Below, in pieces: positions 7,952-16,926 of a DNA stretch of 64,000 nucleotides; the first letter of the stretch is position 1, and each line of letters opens with the position of its first letter. Below the pieces are notes generated by a model that saw only the letters and a program-made list of their open reading frames with translations, was not told the origin of the DNA and did no database searches. Made by a program: the position numbers and the translations under genes. Origin of the DNA: Rahnella aceris (GTDB lineage Bacteria; Pseudomonadota; Gammaproteobacteria; Enterobacterales; Enterobacteriaceae). The DNA is taken from assembly GCF_011684115.1 (NCBI RefSeq), contig NZ_JAADJV010000005.1:186001-250000 (forward strand), written 5' to 3'.

Positions 7952-8742
7952 TGAACACTCCGTTAAATCTCGCCGCCGAACCGCTGCTGTCGGTGAATAA
8001 CCTGACCCATCTTTATGCGCCGGGTAAAGGCTTTTGCGATGTGTCATTCAATCTGTATCCCGGTGAAGTGCTGGGTATTGTCGGCGAATCCGGTTCCGGC
8101 AAAACCACGCTGTTGCAGTCGATTTCCGCCCGTCTTGCGCCGCAGGAAGGACAGGTCATCTACAACAACGGCCAGACCACTGCGCAGTCGCTGTACGACA
8201 TGCCAGAAAGTGACCGCCGCCGTCTGCTGCGCACTGACTGGGGCGTGGTGCATCAGCATCCGATGGACGGCTTGCGCCGCCAGGTGTCTGCCGGTGGCAA
8301 TATCGGCGAGCGTCTGATGGCGGTCGGTGAACGTCATTACGGCAATATCCGCAAGAAAGCCGGTCAGTGGCTGGAAGATGTCGAAATTCCGGTTTCACGT
8401 ATTGATGACCTGCCGACCACGTTTTCCGGTGGGATGCAGCAACGTCTGCAAATCGCCCGCAATCTGGTGACGCATCCGCGTCTGGTGTTTATGGATGAAC
8501 CGACCGGTGGCCTGGACGTGTCCGTTCAGGCGCGTTTGCTGGATCTGCTGCGCACACTGGTGGTGGAAATGCAACTGGCGGTGGTGATTGTCACCCATGA
8601 CCTCGGCGTTGCCCGCCTGCTTGCACACCGTTTGCTGGTGATGAAGCAAGGTCAGGTGGTGGAAAGTGGTTTAACCGACCGCGTGCTCGACGATCCGCAT
8701 CATCCATATACGCAGCTGCTGGTTTCTTCCGTGCTGTCCTGA
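7951..8742 (+). CDS. phnK: phosphonate C-P lyase system protein PhnK
   Basis: ABC-type ATPase that binds the PhnGHIJ core rather than a transporter. Walker A is GESGSGKTT, the signature FSGGMQQR, Walker [13 protein letters not shown], and the switch His lies in VIVTHDLG. The product has 263 residues (E. coli 252); the extra residues are at the N-terminus ([11 protein letters not shown]). The start codon overlaps the phnJ stop as TGATG. Confidence 0.95.
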   Translation: MNTPLNLAAEPLLSVNNLTHLYAPGKGFCDVSFNLYPGEVLGIVGESGSGKTTLLQSISARLAPQEGQVIYNNGQTTAQSLYDMPESDRRRLLRTDWGVVHQHPMDGLRRQVSAGGNIGERLMAVGERHYGNIRKKAGQWLEDVEIPVSRIDDLPTTFSGGMQQRLQIARNLVTHPRLVFMDEPTGGLDVSVQARLLDLLRTLVVEMQLAVVIVTHDLGVARLLAHRLLVMKQGQVVESGLTDRVLDDPHHPYTQLLVSSVLS

Positions 8743-8770
8743 ATCTAATTCCAGAGAAAGAGTGACCAAA

Positions 8771-9478
8771 ATGACGACGAAGCTCAGGGTCGAAAATCTC
8801 AGTAAAACTTTCGTTCTGCATAACCAGAACAGCGCCAGATTACCGGTGTTCAGCAATGCCAGCCTGACGGTCGATGCCGGGGAATGCGTGGTGCTGCACG
8901 GCCACTCCGGTAGCGGAAAATCCACCCTTTTGCGCTCGTTATACGGCAACTATTTGCCGGACAGCGGCAAAATTTGGGTCGAACATCAGGGTCAGCAGAT
9001 TGATATGGTCAGCGCCGAAGCGCGCGAGATCCTGGCCGTTCGCCGCCATACGGTCGGCTGGGTCAGCCAGTTTCTGCGGGTGATCCCACGTATCAGCGCA
9101 CTGAATCTGGTGATGCAGCCGCTGCTGGAACTGGGTGTGGATAAAGCGCAAAGCGAAGCCCGCGCCAGCGCATTGCTGCGCCATCTGAATGTGCCGGAAC
9201 GCCTGTGGCATCTTGCGCCCTCAACGTTTTCCGGCGGCGAACAGCAGCGCGTGAATATCGCCCGCGGCTTTGTGGTGGATTATCCGGTGCTGTTGCTCGA
9301 TGAACCGACCGCCTCGCTGGATGCGACCAACCGCGCCGCCGTGGTCACGCTGATTGAACAGGCCAAAGCGCGCGGAGCAGCAGTAGTCGGGATTTTCCAC
9401 GATGAAGATGTGCGCCAACGTGTTGCCGATCGTTTGTATGAAATGAGCCCGGAAACGGCGCCGGAGATGTCCGTATGA
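8771..9478 (+). CDS. phnL: phosphonate C-P lyase system protein PhnL
   Basis: Second ABC-type ATPase of the C-P lyase, needed with PhnGHI for the first step on phosphonates. Walker [10 protein letters not shown], signature FSGGEQQR and Walker [12 protein letters not shown] are present, with FHDE replacing the usual THD at the switch region as in E. coli PhnL. The ATG at 8771 is chosen, giving 235 residues; a GTG at 8762 three codons upstream is also possible. E. coli PhnL has 226. The 28-base gap after phnK is one of the larger gaps in the operon; the stop overlaps phnM by 4 bases. Confidence 0.94.
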   Translation: MTTKLRVENLSKTFVLHNQNSARLPVFSNASLTVDAGECVVLHGHSGSGKSTLLRSLYGNYLPDSGKIWVEHQGQQIDMVSAEAREILAVRRHTVGWVSQFLRVIPRISALNLVMQPLLELGVDKAQSEARASALLRHLNVPERLWHLAPSTFSGGEQQRVNIARGFVVDYPVLLLDEPTASLDATNRAAVVTLIEQAKARGAAVVGIFHDEDVRQRVADRLYEMSPETAPEMSV

Positions 9479-10611
9479 TCATCAATAACGTCAGACTGGT
9501 ACTCGACGATCAGGTTGTTGAAGGATCGCTTGAGATGAAAAATGGCGTGATCAGCGCCTTCGCAGACAGCAGCAGTCAGTTGCCGCAAGCGCTGGATGCG
9601 CAGGGAGGCTGGTTGCTGCCGGGTTTAATCGAGCTGCACACCGACAATCTGGATAAATTTTTTACGCCGCGCCCGAAAGTTGACTGGCCGGCCCATTCTG
9701 CCATGAGCAGCCACGATGCGCTGATGGTCGCCAGCGGCATTACCACGGTACTGGACGCCGTCGCTGTCGGCGATGTGCGCGACGGCGGGCATCGTCTGGA
9801 TAATCTGCAAAAGATGATCGACGCCATCATCAACAGCCAGAATGCCGGTCTGAACCGCGCCGAACACCGGCTGCATCTGCGTTGCGAACTGCCGCATGAA
9901 ACCACATTGCCGTTGTTCGAGAAGCTGATGGATACGTCAATACTGTCACTGGTTTCGCTGATGGACCATTCGCCCGGACAGCGCCAGTTCGCCACACCGC
10001 AGAAGTATCGTGAGTATTATCAGGGCAAGTACAACCTTAACGACGAGCAGATGGACGACTATCAGGAAGAGCAAATAGCCCTCTCGCGCCGCTGGGCGCA
10101 GCCAAACCGTGAAGCGATTGCCGCACACTGCCGCGAGCGCAATATTTCGCTGGCCAGCCATGACGATGCGACTGCCGCGCATGTTGAAGAATCACTGGCA
10201 CTCGGCAGCGTGATCGCCGAATTCCCGACCACTGAAGAAGCCGCGCGTGCATCGCACGCCAACGGTTTGCAGGTGCTGATGGGCGCACCGAATATCGTGC
10301 GCGGCGGGTCGCATTCCGGCAACGTCGCGGCGCACCATCTGGCCTCGCTCGGCCTGCTGGATATTCTCTCTTCCGATTACTATCCCGCCAGCCTGCTCGA
10401 TGCGGTCTTCCGCATTGCAACTGACGACAATAACGCTTTCAGCCTGCCGCAGGCGGTGAAGCTGGTGACACGTAATCCGGCCAATGCGCTCGGATTGCAG
10501 GATCGTGGTGAAATCGCAGAAGGCAAGCGCGCTGATCTGGTGCTGGCACGGGCACATGGCGATCATCACTACGTGCAAAACGTCTGGCGTCAGGGCATTC
10601 AGGTGTTCTGA
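9475..10611 (+). CDS. phnM: alpha-D-ribose 1-methylphosphonate 5-triphosphate diphosphatase
   Basis: Amidohydrolase-superfamily enzyme that removes pyrophosphate from the ribose 1-phosphonate 5-triphosphate made by PhnGHIL, giving the PhnJ substrate. Metal-binding segments are visible: [14 protein letters not shown] near residue 50, [20 protein letters not shown], and LSSDYYP. Length (378 residues) equals E. coli PhnM. Its ATG overlaps the phnL stop as ATGA. Confidence 0.97.
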   Translation: MIINNVRLVLDDQVVEGSLEMKNGVISAFADSSSQLPQALDAQGGWLLPGLIELHTDNLDKFFTPRPKVDWPAHSAMSSHDALMVASGITTVLDAVAVGDVRDGGHRLDNLQKMIDAIINSQNAGLNRAEHRLHLRCELPHETTLPLFEKLMDTSILSLVSLMDHSPGQRQFATPQKYREYYQGKYNLNDEQMDDYQEEQIALSRRWAQPNREAIAAHCRERNISLASHDDATAAHVEESLALGSVIAEFPTTEEAARASHANGLQVLMGAPNIVRGGSHSGNVAAHHLASLGLLDILSSDYYPASLLDAVFRIATDDNNAFSLPQAVKLVTRNPANALGLQDRGEIAEGKRADLVLARAHGDHHYVQNVWRQGIQVF

Positions 10612-10655
10612 GGGGAGGAGAGTTCTGCTCCTCCCCCTTCGCAGGGGAGGCAGCA
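10612..10655 (+). repeat. two alternative hairpins between phnM and phnN
   Basis: GGGGAGGAG (10612-10620) can pair with CTCCTCCCC (10628-10636), or the middle segment CCTCCCC (10630-10636) can instead pair with GGGGAGG (10644-10650), extended by TGCT/AGCA around one bulged base. The two stems exclude each other. Neither is followed by a T-run. The element may be an RNA switch or processing site that sets phnN level, or a copy of a dispersed GC-rich palindromic repeat. Confidence 0.6.
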
Positions 10656-10686
10656 GGCCGGATTCTTACTCAGCAAGGGAGAAAAA

Positions 10687-11262
10687 ATGAGTCGTTTACT
10701 CTATCTGATGGGCGCTTCGGGTTCGGGAAAGGACAGTCTGCTCGACGCCCTGCGCCAGCATTTACCGGCCAACGTCACCGTGGCACATCGTTATATTACG
10801 CGCCCCGCAGACGCCGGTTCGGAAAACCATATTGCGCTGAGTGAAGCCGAATTTCTTCAGCGTCGCCAGCAGGGGTTGTTCGCGCTGGAATGGCACGCGC
10901 ATCAGTGCCGGTATGGCGTGGGCATTGAGATAGACCACTGGATGCAACTGGGCTGTCATGTGGTCATGAACGGCTCGCGCGCGCATCTGGAAAAAGCCCG
11001 TCAGCGTTATGGTCAGCGCCTGCTGCCGGTGTGTTTACAGGTCTCAGACGATGTGCTGGCCTCGCGCCTTTCGCAGCGCGGGCGCGAAGACGCGGCGCAA
11101 ATTGCCTGTCGTCTTCAGCGCGCCAGAGAATATGCCAGCGCGCTGCCCGCCGGCTGCCATCTGCTAAACAACGATGGCGCATTGCAGGAAACTTTACAGC
11201 ATCTTCTGGCTGTCCTTTCATTACCGGTCAGCGTGCCCGTTTATCCCGTAACTTCGCGATGA
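10687..11262 (+). CDS. phnN: ribose 1,5-bisphosphokinase
   Basis: Phosphorylates ribose 1,5-bisphosphate to PRPP, the last step that returns the ribose of the C-P lyase pathway to nucleotide synthesis. The P-loop GASGSGKDS is at residues 9-17 of a guanylate-kinase-like fold; ITRPADAGSENHIALS is conserved. 191 residues against 185 in E. coli. Unlike the other genes it is separated from its neighbour by 75 bases holding strong hairpins, but has its own AAGGGAG ribosome binding site. The stop overlaps an in-frame ATG of the next gene. Confidence 0.95.
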   Translation: MSRLLYLMGASGSGKDSLLDALRQHLPANVTVAHRYITRPADAGSENHIALSEAEFLQRRQQGLFALEWHAHQCRYGVGIEIDHWMQLGCHVVMNGSRAHLEKARQRYGQRLLPVCLQVSDDVLASRLSQRGREDAAQIACRLQRAREYASALPAGCHLLNNDGALQETLQHLLAVLSLPVSVPVYPVTSR

Positions 11263-11270
11263 AGGATCCT

Positions 11271-11909
11271 ATGACAGACATTATTTCTCCCTTTTCACTG
11301 GCTGAGGAACAAAATTACGCCCAGCCTAAAATCGGTCAGCAGGTCGAGCTGAATGGATCGCAACTCGGACAATATGTGCATATTGCAGATAACGCGATCA
11401 TCGAAGAAACGCAGATCGGGGATTACTCCTACACTGCCGGAAACAATCAGATCTTCTACGCGACGATCGGCAAATTTGTGTCAATCGCCACCTATGTGCG
11501 GATCAATCCCGGCAATCATCCGACTTATCAACGTGTGGCGCAGCACCATTTTACTTACCGCAGTTCGGCGTACGGACTCGGTGAAGACGATCAGGATTTC
11601 TTTGACTGGCGGCGTGAGCATCACGTCACGGTCGGTAACGATGTGTGGATTGGCCATAACGCGGTGCTGATGCCTGGTGTGACCGTCGGCAATGGTGCAG
11701 TAATCGGCACGTCGGCAGTGGTGACCAAAGACGTCGGGCCATACTCCATCGTCGCGGGTGTGGCAGCGAAAAAGATTGGCATGCGTTTTGACGACAATAT
11801 GATCGCCAGGATCGAGAAAAGTCAGTGGTGGAACTGGGATCATGAAACGCTGAAAGAAAGGATGCCAGACTTCAGAGATCTGGCGGTGTTTGCGGAAAAA
11901 TATCTGTGA
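11271..11909 (+). CDS. phosphonate-cluster hexapeptide-repeat transferase
   Basis: Left-handed beta-helix acyltransferase-like protein of 212 residues, of the family often found at the end of phn operons (phosphonate metabolism hexapeptide transferase). Repeats of the [LIV]GxxxxI type run from about residue 25 to 165 (LGQYVHIADNAIIEETQIGDYSY, VTVGNDVWIGHNAVLMPGVTVGNGAVIGTSAVV), and INPGNHPT and WWNWD are typical of xenobiotic acetyltransferases. The ATG at 11271 has GAAGGA at close spacing; an ATG at 11259 overlapping the phnN stop is the alternative. It stands where E. coli has the aminophosphonate acetyltransferase phnO, to which it is unrelated in fold. The substrate is unknown. Confidence 0.88.
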   Translation: MTDIISPFSLAEEQNYAQPKIGQQVELNGSQLGQYVHIADNAIIEETQIGDYSYTAGNNQIFYATIGKFVSIATYVRINPGNHPTYQRVAQHHFTYRSSAYGLGEDDQDFFDWRREHHVTVGNDVWIGHNAVLMPGVTVGNGAVIGTSAVVTKDVGPYSIVAGVAAKKIGMRFDDNMIARIEKSQWWNWDHETLKERMPDFRDLAVFAEKYL

Positions 11910-11939
11910 AGATCGACAGGGATCGGGCTTAAGGTCGGG

Positions 11940-11967
11940 CAGGCAGAAAATTTGCGTTTTTTGCCTG
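11940..11967 (+). terminator. hairpin at the end of the phn operon
   Basis: CAGGCAGAAAA pairs with TTTTTTGCCTG (one G-T pair) around a 6-base loop, 30 bases after the last phn gene. The T-run is inside the stem rather than after it, so termination is plausible but not certain. Confidence 0.5.
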
Positions 11968-11982
11968 ATACCTTATCACAAG

Positions 11983-12000
11983 GATCCGCTTCAGCGGATC
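11983..12000. repeat. inverted repeat between convergent genes
   Basis: GATCCGCT and AGCGGATC form a perfect 8-bp inverted repeat with a 2-base centre, just beyond the stop of the minus-strand oxidoreductase. There is no T-run on either strand. Confidence 0.5.
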
Positions 12001-12007
12001 ACACCAA

Positions 12008-12649
12008 TTAAAGTTCTTCAATGCTGGCGGCAATCTGATCGGATTCCAGCACGGTGATCCCGCCCAGACCGGCGTTAAATGCCTGTTCCTGCAAGGCTTT
12101 TGCCACGACATCAGACTCAACGGCTTTCCATTTTCCTGGCAGCATTTTGAATAACGGCGCACTCAGTTGTTCGAGCAGGCGCGGCGGATGACGCTGGCCA
12201 ACCAACAGAGACGGCCTGACCAGCGTGAGCAACGGCCAGCCCTGCTGCATCAGCGTCAGTTCCATTTCCCCTTTGGTACGGTTATAGAGGAAACGCGAAT
12301 GCGCATCCGCACCGTGGGCGCTGACGGCCAGACAATGACGTGCGCCCAGCTCCCGTGCTGCTTTGGCGCAATCGACCACCAGATCGTAATCGACTGCCCG
12401 AAATGCCTGTGCACTGCCCGCTTGTTTACGCGTGGTCCCCAGGCAGCAGAACAGCAAATCAATTGGTTCATCGAGTGCGACAACCAGCGAGGTCAGATTC
12501 GCGCCCAGCGGATTAATCAGTTTATTGCCCGGTGGTAGCGGACGGCGGCTCGGCGCGACAATACGGCTGACACGTGGATCCAGTTGCAGCAGGCGTAAAA
12601 GCTCCCGCCCGATCAGCCCGCTTCCACCCAGCAGAAGAGCTTTTGCCAT
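12008..12649 (-). CDS. NAD(P)H-binding oxidoreductase, atypical SDR
   Basis: Predicted Rossmann-fold oxidoreductase of 213 residues, similar to the NAD(P)-binding HTATIP2/YtfG-like proteins. The dinucleotide-binding motif LLLGGSGLIG is at residues 4-13; DLLFCCLGTTRKQAGS and FLYNRTKGEMEL (a YxxxK-like element) follow. The start at 12649 is chosen because AAGGAAG precedes it; the frame is open 11 codons further. A 105-base gap separates it from yhbP on the same strand. E. coli lacks this gene at this place. Function unknown, no operon partner obvious. Confidence 0.8.
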   Translation of the reverse strand: MAKALLLGGSGLIGRELLRLLQLDPRVSRIVAPSRRPLPPGNKLINPLGANLTSLVVALDEPIDLLFCCLGTTRKQAGSAQAFRAVDYDLVVDCAKAARELGARHCLAVSAHGADAHSRFLYNRTKGEMELTLMQQGWPLLTLVRPSLLVGQRHPPRLLEQLSAPLFKMLPGKWKAVESDVVAKALQEQAFNAGLGGITVLESDQIAASIEEL

Positions 12650-12754
12650 ATCACTTCCTTTTAAATAACGGCATACAAACACAGAGAATTGAAGTGTTAC
12701 CTGAATGTGAATATCACGCTATAAGACAGTTCCTGTTACTGCTGACAGTCAGAC

Positions 12755-13189
12755 TCACTGCCGATCCCACAGCAGTTTCTTACCAAATCCCAGCGCGTTA
12801 TCCGTCATTTTGATATGACTGAGTTTCAGCGCCCAGACCGGCGCTTTCATCGCGATGGCGACGGGGAAATGTTTGCAATACAGACTGCGTGCACGGCTTT
12901 CCTCCTCACCCTCAAGAACGGTCGCTTTGCCGCGATACTGAATGCCTTTAATCAGCGCGATGGTTTTCGGATGTGGCGCAATCGTCCCCACAATGTGGGG
13001 CGATCGGGACATCAGCGAACCATGAAGGGTTTTAAGTTCCGTCATGAAATACAGCGTCATGCTGTCCCCGTCGGTGACATAAAAACAATTAGCGCTCCAC
13101 ATTTCACCGTCAGCAGAGGCACACAGCGCCAGCACATGGTTCTTTTTCAGAAATTTCAGGATATGTTTCAGGTCATCAGGGTTATTCAT
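12755..13189 (-). CDS. yhbP: YhbP family protein
   Basis: Protein of 144 residues with a pyridoxamine 5'-phosphate oxidase-like split-barrel fold. Similar to E. coli YhbP, especially [11 protein letters not shown]...[14 protein letters not shown] and the C-terminal [22 protein letters not shown]. Members of this fold usually bind flavin; the reaction is not known. AAGGAT precedes the ATG. It is divergent from yhbQ. Confidence 0.92.
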   Translation of the reverse strand: MNNPDDLKHILKFLKKNHVLALCASADGEMWSANCFYVTDGDSMTLYFMTELKTLHGSLMSRSPHIVGTIAPHPKTIALIKGIQYRGKATVLEGEEESRARSLYCKHFPVAIAMKAPVWALKLSHIKMTDNALGFGKKLLWDRQ

Positions 13190-13304
13190 CGCCGATCCTT
13201 ATTTTCATTTCTCGCAGTTTAACGCGGTATGCCGATGTTTTGCCTCACTCTGTTGTGCCTTTCGGGTAAACTTACACAACCTTTTCTTTCCCATACCCGA
13301 GCTT

Positions 13305-13607
13305 ATGCCCACCGCCGCCAACTGGTTTTTATATATGCTGAGAACCCCCACCGGGATGTTGTATACCGGCATCACGACAAACGTGCAGCGGCGTCTCGGC
13401 CAGCATCAGTCGGGTAAAGGGGCGAAATCGTTGCGTGGAAAAGGGGAATTACAGCTGGCATTCCAGTGCCCTGCGGGTGACCGCTCGCTGGCATCAAAGC
13501 TGGAAATAAAAGTCAAAAAACTGAGTAAGGCACAGAAAGAGCTGCTGGTGAGAAACGCGCCGGAATGCCTGGAAAATTATCTGGGATTAGCGGAAAGCGG
13601 GAAATAA
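13305..13607 (+). CDS. yhbQ: GIY-YIG nuclease family protein YhbQ
   Basis: Small protein (100 residues) consisting of one GIY-YIG domain: [19 protein letters not shown] carries the two motif strands (YML and YTG), followed by the arginine in [22 protein letters not shown]. coli YhbQ, a close homologue, is a structure-tolerant DNA nuclease of poorly defined role. It ends in a strong bidirectional terminator shared with yhbS. Confidence 0.93.
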   Translation: MPTAANWFLYMLRTPTGMLYTGITTNVQRRLGQHQSGKGAKSLRGKGELQLAFQCPAGDRSLASKLEIKVKKLSKAQKELLVRNAPECLENYLGLAESGK

Positions 13608-13632
13608 AAAAGGCCGGAAAACCGGCCTTTAC
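13605..13632. terminator. bidirectional terminator between yhbQ and yhbS
   Basis: Perfect stem AAAGGCCGG/CCGGCCTTT with loop AAAA, preceded by further A and ending in T. It can end transcription from both convergent genes. Confidence 0.85.
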
Positions 13633-13647
13633 TGCCTCTGAGTAAAA

Positions 13648-14151
13648 TCAGAAACGGTTAAATGCTGAAGGGAAAACCACTTCCCCGCTGGCGTCAGACA
13701 GCGCATCGTCTGATAAGGTGAACAACTGGAACGCCGCTTCGGTACCAATCCAGCGGCAATGCAGCCCGTGAACGGCGGCAGGTTTAAAACCGAAACGGTT
13801 GTAATAGGCAGGATCACCCAATACCACGACGGCGGCGTAACCAAATTCATTCAGGGAATCTAACCCTTCGTATACCAGTTTTTCACCCAGCCCCTGCCCC
13901 CGCAGAGATTGCTCTACCACCAGCGGTGCCAGCGCGACCCAGTTGCGGTCTTCGCCCTGGATATCCACCGGACAGAACGCCACATACCCCACCACGCCAC
14001 CTTCATCGTCGGTCGCGACCACGCCAAGCGTCAGGAGACCATCTTCGCGCAATTCCTGCACCAGATCAGCCTCAGCGCCGGTCGGGAATGAGGCGCGCAG
14101 CAGACGGTCTATGCCCGCAGCATCGACCGGAATTTCAGTACGGATTAACAT
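13648..14151 (-). CDS. yhbS: GNAT family N-acetyltransferase YhbS
   Basis: Single GNAT domain, 167 residues as in E. coli YhbS. The acetyl-CoA-binding motif A is VEQSLRGQGLGEKLVYEGL (Q/RxxGxG/A present as RGQGLG), followed by VVLGDPAYYNRFGF. The substrate is unknown; E. coli YhbS has been linked to carbon-source-dependent gene control by the sRNA McaS region literature only loosely, so no role is assigned. The start overlaps the end of ubiT by 7 bases, so the two are one transcript. Confidence 0.93.
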   Translation of the reverse strand: MLIRTEIPVDAAGIDRLLRASFPTGAEADLVQELREDGLLTLGVVATDDEGGVVGYVAFCPVDIQGEDRNWVALAPLVVEQSLRGQGLGEKLVYEGLDSLNEFGYAAVVVLGDPAYYNRFGFKPAAVHGLHCRWIGTEAAFQLFTLSDDALSDASGEVVFPSAFNRF

Positions 14152-14672
14152 GGCTCAGCTACCGGAGTTTTTGACCCGCGGTCCTCCTGCAGTCCCGCTT
14201 CGACGAAATCGGCCAGACGCAGCAGACCGTTTTTCAGCAACAGCGGCATGGTATCGAGATCGATAGAATCCATCAGATTTTTCACATACAGACCGAGCTC
14301 GGTGTCACCTTCAATGCGCAGACGTCGCTGGAAGAAAAGCGTATCCGGGTCTTCTTTGCGTGCGGCGATCAGGATCAGGTCGTTGGCGCTTCCGCTAAAG
14401 CTGACATCCGCCTCGCCGTGTTCAGCGATCACCAGCTTGCCTTCGTCCACCGACATCAGCCAGCTCAGATTCAGATCGCTGACATCAATTTTCAGCCATC
14501 GACCTTCGAGGAAATCCAGTTCGCCATCAGCCAGCGCCTGACGAAGCTGCCAGCTCAGCACCTGTTGCACAACCTGACGCTGCAACGCAAACGGCGTAAA
14601 TTTCAAAGGCACACTCAACAGGGATGGGCCCTGGCGGACCAAACGTGCACGTAGTTTTTGCAACACTGGCAC
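14145..14672 (-). CDS. ubiT: anaerobic ubiquinone biosynthesis accessory factor UbiT
   Basis: SCP2 lipid-binding domain protein (formerly YhbT), 175 residues. It is required with UbiU and UbiV for making ubiquinone without oxygen and probably carries hydrophobic intermediates, as UbiJ does aerobically. Conserved GPSLLSVPLKFTPFALQRQVV, WLKIDVSDLNL and DTLFFQRRLRIEGDTELGLYVKNLMDSI are seen. It is divergent from ubiUV across a 309-base region, so the three anaerobic genes may share regulation. Confidence 0.95.
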   Translation of the reverse strand: MPVLQKLRARLVRQGPSLLSVPLKFTPFALQRQVVQQVLSWQLRQALADGELDFLEGRWLKIDVSDLNLSWLMSVDEGKLVIAEHGEADVSFSGSANDLILIAARKEDPDTLFFQRRLRIEGDTELGLYVKNLMDSIDLDTMPLLLKNGLLRLADFVEAGLQEDRGSKTPVAEPC

Positions 14673-14981
14673 TACTCCTTTCGGTAACTTTTCGGCAAGT
14701 TTTAAGGCAGTTATACGGCCTATTTTGACACATTGCCGGGAACGTTCAGCGGTCTACATCAATAAATACTGCAACAGAAAAACGCCACGTACAACCTCCC
14801 CGACGGCGGTAAGCCCTTCAACGCCGCAGAAACTGCCTCAAATCAAAATATTGCATCCCTGCCTTCTCTAAAATAGTTCACCAATCAAAGCCCTGACTGA
14901 TGAATGAATGACGTCGGCAACTGGCTTTTCATCACCCCCAACTTTTCAGCTTTGGCTGACCGGTTGCAGTAAGGAACGAGA
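14673..14981. promoter_or_regulatory. divergent promoter region ubiT / ubiU
   Basis: This 309-base stretch holds no gene. It must carry the promoters for ubiT-yhbS and ubiUV. FNR control would be expected from the anaerobic role, and several ATCAA half-sites are present (for example near 14757, 14838 and 14884), but none has a convincing TTGAT partner at the right spacing. Confidence 0.55.
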
Positions 14982-15977
14982 ATGGAGCTACTTTGCCCGG
15001 CAGGAAATTTACCTGCGCTGAAAGCGGCAATCGACAATGGCGCTGATGCGGTTTATATCGGCCTGAAAGATGACACCAATGCGCGCCATTTCGCCGGCCT
15101 GAATTTTACGGAAAAAAAGCTGCAGGAAGCCGCCAGTTATGTTCACCGCCACCGCCGTAAACTGCATATCGCCATCAATACGTTTGCACATCCTGACGGC
15201 TATCAGCGCTGGGAACGCGCGGTGGATATGGCGGCACAACTCGGCGCTGATGCGCTGATTCTGGCAGATCTGGCGATGCTGGATTACGCGGCGAATAAAT
15301 ATCCCCACGTTGAGCGCCATGTGTCGGTGCAGGCTTCGGCCACCAATGACGAAGCCATTCGTTTTTATAAACGCAACTTTGATGTCGCCCGAGTGGTATT
15401 GCCGCGTGTGCTTTCCATGCATCAGGTGCGTCAGCTTTCCCGTACTACCGTTGTGCCGCTGGAAGTGTTCGCGTTCGGCAGTTTGTGCATTATGGCCGAA
15501 GGCCGCTGCTATCTTTCGTCTTATCTGACCGGTGAATCGCCAAATACCGTCGGTGCCTGTTCTCCGGCGCGGTTCGTGCGCTGGCAACAGACCGCACAGG
15601 GCATGGAATCACGGCTGAATGATGTCCTGATCGACCGTTATGAAGAAGGTGAAAACGCCGGTTATCCGACGCTGTGCAAAGGTCGTTATCTGGTGGATGG
15701 CGCGAAATACCATGCGCTGGAAGAACCAACCAGCCTGAATACGCTGGAATTATTACCGGAACTGTTCGCCGCGAATATTGCCTCGGTGAAAATTGAAGGA
15801 CGCCAGCGCAGCCCGGCGTACGTCAGCCAGGTCGCGCGCGTATGGCGTGCGGCCATCGACCGCTGTATGGCCGATCCGCAAAACTTCAAAACCGATGAAG
15901 CCTGGATGAACACGCTGGGTTCCATGTCTGAGGGCACACAAACGACGCTCGGTGCCTATCACCGCAAGTGGCAGTAA
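14982..15977 (+). CDS. ubiU: O2-independent ubiquinone hydroxylation protein UbiU
   Basis: Peptidase-U32-family protein (formerly YhbU, 331 residues) that forms a heterodimer with UbiV and carries a 4Fe-4S cluster; together they allow O2-independent ring hydroxylation with prephenate as donor. Cluster cysteines of the family are visible in GRCYLSSYLTG, GACSPARF and YPTLCKGRY. The protein starts MELLCPAGNLPALKAAIDNGA like E. coli UbiU. AAGGA precedes the ATG. Its frame runs close to ubiV, which starts 14 bases after its stop. Confidence 0.97.
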   Translation: MELLCPAGNLPALKAAIDNGADAVYIGLKDDTNARHFAGLNFTEKKLQEAASYVHRHRRKLHIAINTFAHPDGYQRWERAVDMAAQLGADALILADLAMLDYAANKYPHVERHVSVQASATNDEAIRFYKRNFDVARVVLPRVLSMHQVRQLSRTTVVPLEVFAFGSLCIMAEGRCYLSSYLTGESPNTVGACSPARFVRWQQTAQGMESRLNDVLIDRYEEGENAGYPTLCKGRYLVDGAKYHALEEPTSLNTLELLPELFAANIASVKIEGRQRSPAYVSQVARVWRAAIDRCMADPQNFKTDEAWMNTLGSMSEGTQTTLGAYHRKWQ

Positions 15978-15991
15978 CTGAAGAGACGATG

Positions 15992-16870
15992 ATGAAATAT
16001 TCTTTAGGCACCATCCTTTATTACTGGCCGAAAGCACAGGTTGAAGATTTTTATCAGGCCGCGGCGGCCAGCAGCGCGGATGTGATTTACCTCGGCGAAA
16101 ATGTATGTACCAAACGCCGTGAAATGAAAGTGAACGACTGGCTGGAGATCGCCCGTCAGCTGGCAGCAACCGGCAAACAGGTGGTGATTTCCACGCTGGC
16201 GTTGTTACAGGCACCGTCCGAGCTTAACGAACTGAAACGTTATGTGGAGAATGGCGAGTTTTTGCTGGAAGCCAATGATTTCGGCGCGGTGAATATGGCG
16301 GCTGAGCGTAACCTGCCGTTTGTCGTCGGCCATGCGCTGAACTGCTATAACGCGGTCACGCTGAAAATCCTGCAAAAACAGGGCATGGTGCGCTGGTGTA
16401 TGCCGGTCGAGCTTTCCCGCGACTGGCTGGTGAACCTGCTGAACCAGTGTCAGGATCTGGGCATCCGCGATAAGTTTGAAGTGGAAGTGTTGTCCTACGG
16501 ACATCTGCCGCTGGCGTATTCGGCGCGCTGTTTTACCGCACGCTCAGAAAACCGGGCGAAGGATGAGTGTGAAACCTGCTGCATCAATTATCCGCAGGGC
16601 CGCAAAATGCTGTCTCAGGAAAATCAGCAGGTGTTCGTGCTCAACGGCATTCAGACGCAGAGCGGGTATTGCTATAACCTCGGCAATGAACTGACGTCGA
16701 TGCAGGGACTGGTGGATATTGTGCGTCTGTCGCCGGAAACCATCGGCACGCTCGCCACACTCGAAGCGTTTCGTACTAACGAACGTGGTCTGCATCCGCT
16801 GACGCTCACCGATAAAGCCGACTGTAACGGCTACTGGCAGCGCGTCGCCGGGCTGGAACTGCGTCAGTAA
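15992..16870 (+). CDS. ubiV: O2-independent ubiquinone hydroxylation protein UbiV
   Basis: Partner of UbiU (formerly YhbV), also with a 4Fe-4S cluster. Cys39 (GENVC) and the cluster RCFTARSENRAKDECETCC supply the family's ligands. The ATG at 15992 gives 292 residues and MKYSLG, both as in E. coli; GAAGAG stands six bases upstream. An ATG directly before it, and an earlier in-frame start inside ubiU at 15968, are less likely. A strong terminator follows. Confidence 0.96.
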   Translation: MKYSLGTILYYWPKAQVEDFYQAAAASSADVIYLGENVCTKRREMKVNDWLEIARQLAATGKQVVISTLALLQAPSELNELKRYVENGEFLLEANDFGAVNMAAERNLPFVVGHALNCYNAVTLKILQKQGMVRWCMPVELSRDWLVNLLNQCQDLGIRDKFEVEVLSYGHLPLAYSARCFTARSENRAKDECETCCINYPQGRKMLSQENQQVFVLNGIQTQSGYCYNLGNELTSMQGLVDIVRLSPETIGTLATLEAFRTNERGLHPLTLTDKADCNGYWQRVAGLELRQ

Positions 16871-16888
16871 CCGCATGCAGACAAAATT

Positions 16889-16926
16889 AAAAAGGGATAT
16901 GACGTTACGGTCATATCCCTTTTTTT
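16889..16926. terminator. bidirectional terminator ubiV / ABC permease
   Basis: AAAAAGGGATATGAC pairs perfectly with GTCATATCCCTTTTT around a 6-base loop. It lies between convergent genes, with T-runs on both strands. Confidence 0.9.

Noticed and set aside
11031..11270. N-terminal extension of the hexapeptide transferase by up to 80 residues
   Set aside because: It overlaps phnN in another frame, has no homology and is Arg-rich; a good ribosome binding site precedes the ATG at 11271.
14740..14900. ATCAA half-sites as FNR operators for ubiT/ubiUV
   Set aside because: None has a TTGAT partner four bases away; regulation by FNR cannot be claimed from the sequence.
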